A DNA stretch of 64,000 nucleotides from Parvularcula bermudensis HTCC2503 (GTDB taxonomy: Bacteria; Pseudomonadota; Alphaproteobacteria; Caulobacterales; Parvularculaceae). The notes under the pieces are model-generated. The model was given only the letters and a program-made list of their open reading frames with translations, did not search any database and was not told where the DNA came from. The stretch covers positions 2,170,001 through 2,234,000 of the forward strand of contig NC_014414.1 in NCBI RefSeq assembly GCF_000152825.2, in the 5' to 3' direction. Made by a program: the position numbers and the translations under genes. This document shows positions 1-9,255 of this stretch, piece after piece (the first letter of the stretch is position 1; each line of letters starts with the position of its first letter).

Positions 1-684
1 CACGGTCAAAGCCGCTGGAACCTCGAAAACCGCTTTACCGGATGGGTCGATGTCGACCTGACCGAGAAGGGGGAGGCGGAGGCCCGTCGGGCAGGGGAGT
101 TGATGAAGGCGGAAACCTTCAAGCCCGTTCGTGCCTTTACGTCGGTTCAAACCAGGGCCATCCGAACCCTGAATATTGCATTGCATGCCCTCGACCGGCT
201 TTGGGTGCCGGTGACCAAGGATTATCGCCTTAATGAGCGGCATTATGGCGGGCTGACCGGGCTCGACAAGGCCGAGACGGCGGTCAAACACGGCGAGGAT
301 CAGGTAAAAATCTGGCGTCGGAGCTATGATACCCCGCCGCCGCCCCTCGATGATCCTTCGCCCTTTCCGTCTCTGACGGATGAACGCTATGCCGGTATCG
401 AGGTCCCCAAGACGGAGAGCCTGAAGCTCACCCTCGACCGCGTGGCTCCTTATTGGCAATCGACCATTGTGCCCGCCATTTCCGAGGGCGATTTGTTGAT
501 CGCCGCCCATGGCAATTCGCTCAGGGCGCTTGTCAAACTCCTTTTCGCCGTTGGCGACGATGAGATTACGTCGGTCGAGATTCCAACGGGCAATCCCCTC
601 TTGGTGGAGTTGAACAACCAGATGCGGGCCTCCTCGGCAAAATATTTGGATGACTCGCGCGCTCAGGCGTTGCCGAAGATTTGA
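1..684 (+). CDS. gpmA: 2,3-bisphosphoglycerate-dependent phosphoglycerate mutase, 5' end cut off by window
   Basis: Interconverts 3- and 2-phosphoglycerate in glycolysis/gluconeogenesis in the cytosol. The reading frame is open from base 1. The first visible residues, HGQSRWNLENRFTGW, follow the phosphohistidine of the RHG motif, so only about ten N-terminal residues are missing. Other family marks are the RAIRT helix, the LNERHYGGLTG segment with the catalytic Glu, and the second catalytic His in AAHGNSLR near the C-terminus. About 227 residues are visible, which fits the cofactor-dependent family. A weak hairpin without a T-run (712-729) follows the stop. The identity is clear; the true start lies outside the window. 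Confidence 0.95.
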   Translation, partial: HGQSRWNLENRFTGWVDVDLTEKGEAEARRAGELMKAETFKPVRAFTSVQTRAIRTLNIALHALDRLWVPVTKDYRLNERHYGGLTGLDKAETAVKHGEDQVKIWRRSYDTPPPPLDDPSPFPSLTDERYAGIEVPKTESLKLTLDRVAPYWQSTIVPAISEGDLLIAAHGNSLRALVKLLFAVGDDEITSVEIPTGNPLLVELNNQMRASSAKYLDDSRAQALPKI

Positions 685-911
685 GAAGAGTCAGCCGACA
701 CCCCGATCTAGGGGCAGCTTCGTCTGCCCTGGGCAAAGTGGCCCGATGGTTGAGGTCGCTCTCACGCCAAATGAGGAACTGAAGACTGGCCCCGATATGA
801 TAAAAACCCGAAGAGATCGCCGGGAATATGCGGCTGGTTTCTGAGGCAGATAATAAGTATCTAATAGTACAATACGGCAGCCAGGCTTAAACAGTTCCCC
901 TTGAGAGAAGA

Positions 912-1346
912 TTAGACAAAATATTGCAATCGTAATTGACCTCTGAATATTTTGCCATTATCACAATGAAATCCATACTTCATTCCGGGGATAAAATTTG
1001 TTGTGAAGCCCACAGGACCATCGCCAATTATACGTCCGTCAAATTGAGCAATTATGGGATCGCTGCCTGTGTTTATGGGAACGATACTCTGCTGGAAAAG
1101 GATATTATCGATTCCTCCTAGCCTTTTGACACTTACACTTAGGGTACCCATATTCGTTGTTAGACAGCCAAAACGATTATGAACAGTGAAGTATTCCACT
1201 TCACGGTCATTGTTATCACTATAATTAAGTTCGTATACGAGCCCAGGTACAAATACGCCTGGCGCATTTTCGTGTGAGCTAATTCCCTCAGGTGATGACA
1301 AAATTGTTGCTTGAACTACGGTGTCCCCCCACTGGTGCTTTGCCAC
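912..1346 (-). CDS. hypothetical protein in an AT-rich patch
   Basis: A 144-residue reading frame that I do not recognise. It begins with GTG directly after an in-frame TAA and has no convincing ribosome binding site, so the start is uncertain. There is no signal peptide, membrane segment or known motif. The sequence is rich in Asn, Gly, Ile and Phe and looks beta-rich. Base composition is clearly lower in GC than the surrounding genes, and codons ending in A/T are common, which suggests recent acquisition or a decaying remnant. The flanking stretches (685-911 and 1347-1573) hold no other supported gene. Confidence 0.4.
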   Translation of the reverse strand: MAKHQWGDTVVQATILSSPEGISSHENAPGVFVPGLVYELNYSDNNDREVEYFTVHNRFGCLTTNMGTLSVSVKRLGGIDNILFQQSIVPINTGSDPIIAQFDGRIIGDGPVGFTTNFIPGMKYGFHCDNGKIFRGQLRLQYFV

Positions 1347-1573
1347 TTAGGGTGAATGCTAAATCCGAAGCGCACAAGCTATAATTGCATGGCGCATAAT
1401 CATCGCTTGATTTTTCGGCGTGTGAGGATGGAGGCAGAGCCTACATCCATATCGAAGGGGCGTTCCAAGCCGTGTCCGTCATGGAAGAACGGCTATTGTG
1501 AGAGTTTCAACACTCGAGGCCCTTTTCGTGGGGGACATTATTGAGAGGCCAACTCACCGGGGAAGGGGAGGCC

Positions 1574-1828
1574 TTAATAGCACCGGAAGGTGCGATACTC
1601 CCACCCCGCGGCGGAGAGGGCCGGTTGCTGTGGCGCTGGCGTGGCTCTGACATACCCTTTGGCCCGGCACTGATTGGTCCCGGCCGCGTAGAGCTCAGAC
1701 TGATTGTAATTATCAGGGTCATATTGCACGGTGACCACCGCATTCGGGTCGTAAGTATAAGGGGGGACAGATCCGCATGTCCCCAAGACGGTGACCGGAA
1801 GGAAAGCCAGCAAGCTCTTTTTATTCAT
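1574..1828 (-). CDS. small secreted hypothetical protein
   Basis: 84 residues. The start MNKKSLLAFLPVTVLGTCG looks like a short signal peptide, and a Cys at the predicted cleavage point makes an imperfect lipobox. The mature part is rich in Tyr, Pro and Ala (about 65 residues) and ends in RTFRCY, so a second Cys sits near the C-terminus. The family is not recognised. It lies downstream of the hsp20 gene on the same strand, but a strong hairpin at 1936-1964 separates them, so it is probably transcribed on its own. Coding status is moderately supported by the signal peptide. Confidence 0.5.
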   Translation of the reverse strand: MNKKSLLAFLPVTVLGTCGSVPPYTYDPNAVVTVQYDPDNYNQSELYAAGTNQCRAKGYVRATPAPQQPALSAAGWEYRTFRCY

Positions 1829-1935
1829 GACCCCACGCCCGTACTGCTACCCGCAGCTGAGTGTGGTCGAGGGCGCGATCAGACGCAAGAGATCAAACGA
1901 GATCCCCCTTATCCGCCATAAGGATCAAGGGAAAT

Positions 1936-1964
1936 TGGGGGGAAGAGATTTCCTCTTCCCCCCA
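1936..1964 (-). terminator. strong hairpin after hsp20
   Basis: A 12-bp perfect stem (TGGGGGGAAGAG paired with CTCTTCCCCCCA) with a 5-nt loop lies 20 bp past the hsp20 stop codon. On the minus strand it is followed by AATTTC, not a long T-run, so termination is likely but not textbook. Confidence 0.6.
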
Positions 1965-1983
1965 CAAACACCCCTATGAATGA

Positions 1984-2451
1984 TTATGCGGCGTTCGAGG
2001 CGCTCAAGACGGCGGGCTGATCGCCACTGGTCTGACCGATCTCGATTTTACGCGGCTTTTTCGCTTCGGGAATTTCCAAGGCCAGAAGAACCGTCAGCAA
2101 CCCATTTTCCAATTGGGCGCCGCGGACGGTCAGATGCTCAGCGAGCCGGAACCGGCGGTCAAAATTGCGGCCGGCAATGCCTTGGTGAAGATATTCCCGG
2201 TCTTCGTCCTGATCGGAATCGCGCCGACCACTCACGCGCAATTCACGGTCAACTACCTCGATTTCGAGATCATCCTGGGAGAACCCTGCTACTGCGAGCG
2301 TGATCTCGTAGTCCGTTTCTGAGGTGCGGACGATATTGTAAGGGGGGTATCCACCGCTTTCGAGCTTGGTGGCATTATCCACCAAGTCGTTGAACAGCTT
2401 GTCAAAACCGACGGTGGAACGGAGAAATGGTGTCAAATCGTAGCTTCTCAT
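1984..2451 (-). CDS. small heat shock protein, Hsp20/IbpA family
   Basis: ATP-independent holdase chaperone that binds unfolding proteins in the cytosol. 155 residues. The N-terminus MRSYDLTPFLRSTVGFDKLF matches the IbpA/HspH pattern and fixes the start at 2451. A longer frame to 2478 exists but lacks the GAGG Shine-Dalgarno, which lies 5 nt before the chosen ATG. The alpha-crystallin domain spans roughly residues 35-135, with the conserved LAVAGF and LENGLL segments. An IxI-type tail is not obvious; the C-terminus is EIPEAKKPRKIEI followed by about 18 residues. Expression is probably heat-controlled through the leader described separately. Confidence 0.93.
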   Translation of the reverse strand: MRSYDLTPFLRSTVGFDKLFNDLVDNATKLESGGYPPYNIVRTSETDYEITLAVAGFSQDDLEIEVVDRELRVSGRRDSDQDEDREYLHQGIAGRNFDRRFRLAEHLTVRGAQLENGLLTVLLALEIPEAKKPRKIEIGQTSGDQPAVLSASNAA

Positions 2452-2540
2452 GTCATCCTCGTTGTGAGCAATAACCAACGATCTTCCCTCCCATGCGGCG
2501 AGGGGGATCGGTCAGACCATAATAGTCCTGACAGGGCGCA
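2452..2540 (-). promoter_or_regulatory. putative ROSE-type RNA thermometer in hsp20 leader
   Basis: The minus-strand leader can fold into successive hairpins. The last (2456-2471) pairs TTGCTC with GAGGA around an ACAAC loop and sequesters the Shine-Dalgarno. This is the UUGCU/AGGA arrangement with an unpaired or non-canonical G opposite G that defines ROSE elements of alphaproteobacterial small heat shock genes. Upstream hairpins include CGATC..CCCTC paired with GAGGG..GATCG (2479-2510). The assignment rests on motif, position and gene identity; no folding energy was computed. Confidence 0.55.
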
Positions 2541-2649
2541 TGTGTGGATAAGTCCTGGGATTTCAAGAGTGGCTGATCTCGGCTTCCGACGAAAACGCCT
2601 TCATTCACCGGCAGAGGCAAGCTAGGAAGGCAGGAGAGGAGAGTCCCCC

Positions 2650-3555
2650 ATGCGATCATATCTATTGCCCAGTCTGTTACTACTCACAGTCGCTGCTTGC
2701 GGCGGTGAACCGGAAAATGTGGGGGGCACTGATCTTGGACCTTCTGAAGTCAATGAAAATCGGGCGGCGAGTGAAGACCGCACGACATCTAGCGGCCTGA
2801 CCCTTACGGCGGCTATCGATCATCCGGCGCGGGACCCCGACGATCGCGCCAGAGACCGCTTCCGGCATCCGGTTGAGACCTTGGAATTCTTCACCGTTGT
2901 GCCCGACACGACGATCATGGAGATCTGGCCCGGGGGAGGGTGGTATAGCGACATTCTCGTCCCGTATATCAGTGAGAACGGGGGTACCTATATCGCGGCG
3001 CTCTCCGCCGCCGGTGATCGCGCCGAAAAGGCCGAGGCTTTTCGGAACGACTATCCTGACCATACGGTCGAGGTGACAGTCTTTGGCAAGGATACAGGCC
3101 CCCTGGCCACGGCCAGTTCGGTCGACCAGATCCTGACCTTTCGAAACGCCCATAACTGGGTCGATGGCGGCTATGCGGAGAAAGCCTTCGCAGACTTCTT
3201 CGACGCCCTGAAACCCGGCGGGACGTTGGGACTGGTGGATCATCGTCTGCCCAGCGAGGCGGATCCAGCACAGGAACAGGGGACTGGATATCTCAAAGAA
3301 GAGACCGTCATCGATTTGGCGGAGGCGGCCGGTTTCACGCTGATCGCGCGCTCGAACATCAACGCCAATCCTCTCGATACGGCGGACCATCCCTTCGGTG
3401 TCTGGACCTTGCCGCCGGTCAGCCGGACCGAGGCCAGGGACGGGAGTGTGCCTGAGGGGTTCGATCCCCAAATCTATCTGGCCATCGGTGAGAGTGACCG
3501 GATGACGATCCTGTTCGCAAAGCCGATTACGGCCGATGGACCGCTTCTCGAATAG
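2650..3555 (+). CDS. exported methyltransferase-fold lipoprotein
   Basis: 301 residues. MRSYLLPSLLLLTVAAC is a lipoprotein signal peptide with lipobox VAAC (Cys17), followed by an acidic, Ser/Thr-rich linker. The rest resembles class I SAM-dependent methyltransferases: a glycine-rich motif I (MEIWPGGGWYSDIL, about residues 90-103), a later acidic strand, and ALKPGGTLGLVDH. A Rossmann methyltransferase fold outside the cytoplasm is odd because SAM is cytosolic; related exported proteins annotated as putative methyltransferases are known, with unclear function. The stop overlaps the GTG start of the next gene by one base, so it heads a coupled three-gene unit with an SCP2 protein and a lipase-like hydrolase. 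Confidence 0.8.
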   Translation: MRSYLLPSLLLLTVAACGGEPENVGGTDLGPSEVNENRAASEDRTTSSGLTLTAAIDHPARDPDDRARDRFRHPVETLEFFTVVPDTTIMEIWPGGGWYSDILVPYISENGGTYIAALSAAGDRAEKAEAFRNDYPDHTVEVTVFGKDTGPLATASSVDQILTFRNAHNWVDGGYAEKAFADFFDALKPGGTLGLVDHRLPSEADPAQEQGTGYLKEETVIDLAEAAGFTLIARSNINANPLDTADHPFGVWTLPPVSRTEARDGSVPEGFDPQIYLAIGESDRMTILFAKPITADGPLLE

Positions 3556-3869
3556 TGGTCGACGAAGATATCATCGACGCCGCGCATACTTTTTTCATTA
3601 GCTCCTTCGAAGGCGTCATTCGGATCGAAGTTCTTGATGCGACCTTCGCCCTATGGATCGATGGTCGGGGGACAGGTATGCCGTTAATCTCGCGTGATCC
3701 GCCTGCCGATCTTCAGTCCCATTTCTGTTTATGGCGGGTTGATTATATCGACCTGATGCCGATCCTGCGGGAAGGCGCCCGGCGGCTGGAGGCGAGTTTC
3801 ATTACCGGTCGCCTGGCGATCAGCGGCGATATGGGCGTTATGGCCCGGCTGGAGATCGGCGATGGGTGA
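3555..3869 (+). CDS. SCP2 sterol-binding domain protein
   Basis: 104 residues, essentially a single SCP2 domain. The C-terminal signature runs ASFITGRLAISGDMGVMARL, matching the family pattern of a leu/lys-rich helix followed by GKxxxxGD. Such domains hold a hydrophobic ligand such as a fatty acid or acyl-CoA. The GTG start overlaps the previous stop by one base (TAGTG), and the end overlaps the next ATG by 8 bp, indicating translational coupling. There is no signal peptide, so it acts in the cytosol. The ligand cannot be inferred from sequence. Confidence 0.8.
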   Translation: MVDEDIIDAAHTFFISSFEGVIRIEVLDATFALWIDGRGTGMPLISRDPPADLQSHFCLWRVDYIDLMPILREGARRLEASFITGRLAISGDMGVMARLEIGDG

Positions 3870-4796
3870 CGCCCCGCTGATCACGGTTCCTCACAATCCG
3901 CTGCCTGAGGGATTGTCGGCTTTTTTCGTGTCTTCCTATGATGGGGCCACCCTCCGTCTCGCCACGCTGAACGGGCCTTCCGGTCCGTCGGCGCCGGGAC
4001 GGCGGGGGGCGATCCTGGTTCATCCGGGGTGGGCGGAATATATCGAAAAATATGGGGAGGTCGCGGAGGAATTGCACCACCGCGGGTTCGATGTGCTGCT
4101 TCTTGATCCCAGGGGACAAGGCCTGTCCCAACGAGTGAGCCCAGGGGACGACCGGGCTCTCATCGATAATTTCGATAAATTTACTGAGGATTTTTCCGTC
4201 GCGGTCGCGGAGATGACGGCGCGATATGCCCCGCCCTACCACGTCCTTGCCCATTCCATGGGGGGATTGATCACCCTTCTGAGTTTATTGAAGCCATCAC
4301 CAATTGCCGTGGAGAAGGTCATACTCAGTGCGCCCCTGACGCGTCTGTTTTCCGGCGATCTTACGCGCGGTGTGACGCGTGGACTTGTCTCAACAATCTG
4401 TCGGCTCGGCTTTGGACGCCGGCCCCTTGCGGGGCGGTCTGATCAAGCCATGAATTTCGAGATCAATCGGTTGACCCATGACCCGATCCGCCACGAGCGA
4501 TTCCGCCAACTCCTCCTGGCGCGCCCCGATACAGCCGCAGGTCCCCCCCGCTTTGCGTGGGTGAGAAGCGCGTTCCGTGCGATGGATACCCTGACACCGG
4601 CGGCGCTTAATCGGGCCCTCCGCCATCCCATCCTCGTGGCCTCGGCCGATGCCGATGTGACCGTCGATCCGCGCCATCATCGCGAATTGGCCGTGACGGT
4701 TCCCAATTGGCATCTCGTCCGTATTCCGCATTCCCGTCACGAAATCCTGATGGAGAAGGACGTCTTTCGAACACAGTTCTGGCGCGCCTTTGACGA

Positions 4797-6310
<1,514 letters not shown>

Positions 6311-6338
6311 TCATAACGGCGATAGAAGAGCTTTCACC

Positions 6339-7820
6339 ATGATTCCGCTGGTGTCACCCGATCAAATGCAGAATGTCGACCAGCGCACCATCGCCGCCGG
6401 TACCGACGGCTTTGTCTTGATGCGGCGGGCAGGGGCTGCAATTGCCGCTGTTCTACGCGGTCGATGGAGCGCAAGGCCGGTCCTTGTCCTCACCGGCCCT
6501 GGCCAGAATGGCGGGGATGGCTGGATCGTGGCGGATCTGTTGGCGCGGGCAGGATGGCCCGTCACCGTCGCAACGAACTGGGCCCCCTCCACCCTGAAAG
6601 GCGATGCGCACAGGGCCGCGGCGAGGGCGGGGCTCTCGCCGATTTCTCTCACCGAGGCGCTGTCCCGACCGCATACGCTTGTGGTCGATGCGCTGTTCGG
6701 AGCGGGGCTGAGCCGTCCGATTAAAGGGCCACCCGCGGCGATCATCAATGCGGTGAAAGAATGGGGAGCGGCCGTTATCGCCGCCGATCTGCCGTCTGGC
6801 CTTGATGGCCGCACCGGGCAAATCCATGGAGACGCGTTGACGGCCTCGGCCACGGTGACCTTCGGGGCGGCAAAACCCGGCCATTTTATCGGGGAGGGCC
6901 TCTCGCTTTGCGGTGATCTGCATATCGCCGATATCGGGCTCGACCTCCGCTCAGATGATGCGGCGGCGATCCTCAACCATCCAGAGGCGTGGCGCCAAGA
7001 CCTGCCCTGGCCGCCCCGCGCCGCCCATAAATACGACCGGGGCGGCGTGCTTGTCCTCGCCGGCCCCCGTCACCAGACCGGCGCCGCCCGCTTATGCGCC
7101 GAGGCCGCCGCCCGGGCAGGGGCGGGGGCGGTGACTCTTGCGTGTCGGCCGTCGGCTGCGGATATCATCGCGGGACACGAGACCGCTGCCCTCCTTGCGA
7201 TCTTGAGAGAAGATGACGACCTCGCCGCCCTCTGTCGCAGCAAGCGGGTGAAAGCGGTGGCGATCGGCCCGGGCCTTGGCATGGATGAGGCGGCGCGCAG
7301 CGCCCTCAGGACCATCCTTACCGCCCAGATTCCGGCGGTTCTCGATGCCGATGCCCTCACCTTGATAGCCCGCGACCGGTCCCTGCGGGAGCGGTTGGGC
7401 TGCCACCATGTGCTGACGCCTCATGAGGGGGAATTTTCTCGCCTGTTTCCCGATTGGGAGGGGGATGCCCTCTCCCGGTGTGCGAAAGCCGCCGATGAGC
7501 TCGGCACCACCCTCCTGCTGAAGGGGGCCGCTACCGTCATCGCAACCCCCGGCGCCCGCCCGGTGATCAATGCCCATGCAAGCCCAGTCCTCGCCACCGC
7601 CGGCTCGGGGGATGTCCTCACGGGGATCATTGCCGGGCTGATCGCGCAAGATATGCCGCCCCATAATGCCGCCTGTGCCGGGGCATGGCTGCATGGCGAG
7701 GGGGGATTGGCGGCGGACCCGGGGCTCACCGCGGAAGACCTACCGGCGGAGGTCGGGGCGGCAATGGCGGCGGCCTCTCAGGCGCGCCCACAGCGGGCGC
7801 GGCGGCTCGGTCAACGCTGA
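6339..7820 (+). CDS. nnr: bifunctional NAD(P)H-hydrate epimerase / ADP-dependent NAD(P)H-hydrate dehydratase
   Basis: Repairs hydrated NADH and NADPH. 493 residues in two domains. The N-terminal YjeF epimerase (about 1-210) shows GPGQNGGDGWIVADLL and DALFGAGLSRPI, with AADLPSGLDGRTG. The C-terminal ribokinase-like dehydratase (about 220-480) shows AVAIGPGLG, DADALT, LTPHEGEFSRL, LLKGAATVI and the catalytic GSGDVLTGIIAG. The fused layout is the common bacterial form. It is divergent from glnB with about 90 bp between the starts; nearness of PII and this enzyme is frequent in alphaproteobacteria. Confidence 0.95.
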   Translation: MIPLVSPDQMQNVDQRTIAAGTDGFVLMRRAGAAIAAVLRGRWSARPVLVLTGPGQNGGDGWIVADLLARAGWPVTVATNWAPSTLKGDAHRAAARAGLSPISLTEALSRPHTLVVDALFGAGLSRPIKGPPAAIINAVKEWGAAVIAADLPSGLDGRTGQIHGDALTASATVTFGAAKPGHFIGEGLSLCGDLHIADIGLDLRSDDAAAILNHPEAWRQDLPWPPRAAHKYDRGGVLVLAGPRHQTGAARLCAEAAARAGAGAVTLACRPSAADIIAGHETAALLAILREDDDLAALCRSKRVKAVAIGPGLGMDEAARSALRTILTAQIPAVLDADALTLIARDRSLRERLGCHHVLTPHEGEFSRLFPDWEGDALSRCAKAADELGTTLLLKGAATVIATPGARPVINAHASPVLATAGSGDVLTGIIAGLIAQDMPPHNAACAGAWLHGEGGLAADPGLTAEDLPAEVGAAMAAASQARPQRARRLGQR

Positions 7821-7913
7821 AGGGCCGCCATGTCGAGCCGCGCTGGGCAGGGAGCTACCAAGGCAAAGAGCCTCTTTCCCTCAGCGGCGGCGCCCGCTAT
7901 GGGCCAGGGCTTC

Positions 7914-7998
7914 GCGGATGTGGCGGAACTGGTAGACGCGCTGGATTTAGGTTCCAGTGCCGCAAGGCGTGGAGGTTCGAGTCCTCTCATCCGCACCA
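7914..7998 (+). tRNA. tRNA-Leu (UAG anticodon)
   Basis: An 85-nt cloverleaf with a 7-bp acceptor stem (GCGGATG/CATCCGC), D-arm GGTAGAC, anticodon stem CTGGA/TCCAG around TTTAGGT, a long class II variable arm, T-arm GGTTCGAGTCC and encoded CCA. An IS630-type element begins 62 bp downstream. The tRNA is intact, and its 3' end is not repeated nearby. Confidence 0.97.
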
Positions 7999-8059
7999 AA
8001 TTCCTTGCGCACCCGCCTCCGGCTGGTTGAACGTTCGGGCGGTTCGGGGCAGTCCTCTA

Positions 8060-9114
8060 GAGCGTTTTCCGACCGTCTGGAATCGTTCGGGGATTCACAC
8101 GTCTGACGGATTGTGATTCACGCTTGGTGCTGGGCGGAGGCCAGCACCTATGGCGAAGGCTCTATCGGTTGATTTGCGATCTCGTGTCGTGCGGTCGGTG
8201 ACCGAAGACGGACTGTCCTGCCACCGGGCAGCTGACCGGTTTGGTGTCTCAGTGTCGAGCGCGATCCGCTGGGTTCAGGCGTTCCGAGAGCGGGGCAACG
8301 TGGCGCCGAAGCCGCAGGGTGGCGACCAGCGGTCACGGCGGATCGAAGCGCTGGCGGATGAGATCCTCGCCTATCTGGAAGCCCACAAGGACGTGACGCT
8401 TGAAGACATGGCCGCCTGGATCGAGGCCGAGCATGGCGAGCGCTTCGCGGTCTCGACGGTGCATCGTTTCTTCCAGCGGCACGGGATCAGCTTCAAAAAA
8501 AACGGCACACGCCGCCGAACAGGACCGGCCGGACGTGAAGAAGCGGCGGCAGGCCTGGTTCGACGCCCAAGCTGATCTCGACCCGGAGCGTCTTGTCTTC
8601 ATCGATGAAACCGGCGCGTCCACGAAGATGGCACGCCTCTATGGCCGGGCTCCACGGGGAGAGCGATGCAAATCACCGATCCCGCATGGCCACTGGAAGA
8701 CCACGACCTTCACCGGCGCCTTGCGATTGTCCGGGCTCGGTGCACCTATGGTACTAGATGGCCCGATGCATGGCGAAGCTTTCCTCGCCTATGTCGAGCA
8801 GGTCCTGACGCCGACGCTCCAGCCTGGCGACATCGTCATCATGGACAATCTGCCGGCACACAAACCAGCCGCGGTCCGGCAAGCTATCGAGGCCGTAGGC
8901 GCCAGCCTCCAGTTCCTCCCGCCGTACTCGCCGGACCTCAACCCGATCGAGATGGCCTTCTCGAAGCTGAAGGCTATCCTGAAAAAGGCGACCGCCCGGA
9001 CGATCGACGATCTGTGGCGGGTCATCGGAGAAAGCCTCGACGCCTTCACGCCGACTGAATGCAGAAACTTCTTCGCCGCAGCCGGATATGAACCGGAGTG
9101 ATCGGAATCTGCTC
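8060..9114 (+). mobile_element. IS630-family insertion sequence, 1055 bp, both ends intact
   Basis: Imperfect terminal inverted repeats bound the element. The left end reads GAGCGTTTTCCGACC (8060-) and the right end, reverse-complemented, GAGCAGATTCCGATC (ending 9114). TA dinucleotides flank both ends (8058-8059 and 9115-9116), the target duplication expected for IS630/Tc1-mariner elements. One transposase gene split across two frames fills the element. No passenger gene is present. Confidence 0.9.
8150..9101 (+). CDS. IS630-family transposase, two frames joined at an A-run
   Basis: DDE transposase. The first frame (8150-8575) encodes the N-terminal helix-turn-helix region ([19 protein letters not shown]) and a second winged-helix segment. 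The second frame (in use to 9101) encodes the catalytic core: first Asp in VFIDETGAS, second Asp in [10 protein letters not shown], Glu in [13 protein letters not shown]. The frames meet at eight A residues (8495-8502), where a +1 step, or a run of seven, would give a continuous protein. This is either programmed frameshifting, as proposed for some IS630 elements, or an inactivating A insertion. Sequence alone does not decide. Confidence 0.88.
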
Positions 9115-9255
9115 TAGGTTCACCCTTTCTCCTCTGACGGCGCGGGGCGCCTTTGAGGGGGCGGGCGAGGGGAGGTCTCTTGACGTCGCTCTTTGCTGCG
9201 CTGTCGCCTCAGTGCATCCATTGATGCGGAGAACGAGGGATCTCGGCCGGGGCGT

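Noticed and set aside
7914-9116. Prophage or integrative element at tRNA-Leu
   Set aside because: There is no integrase and no repeat of the tRNA 3' end; the only mobile element is IS630-like with TA target sites.
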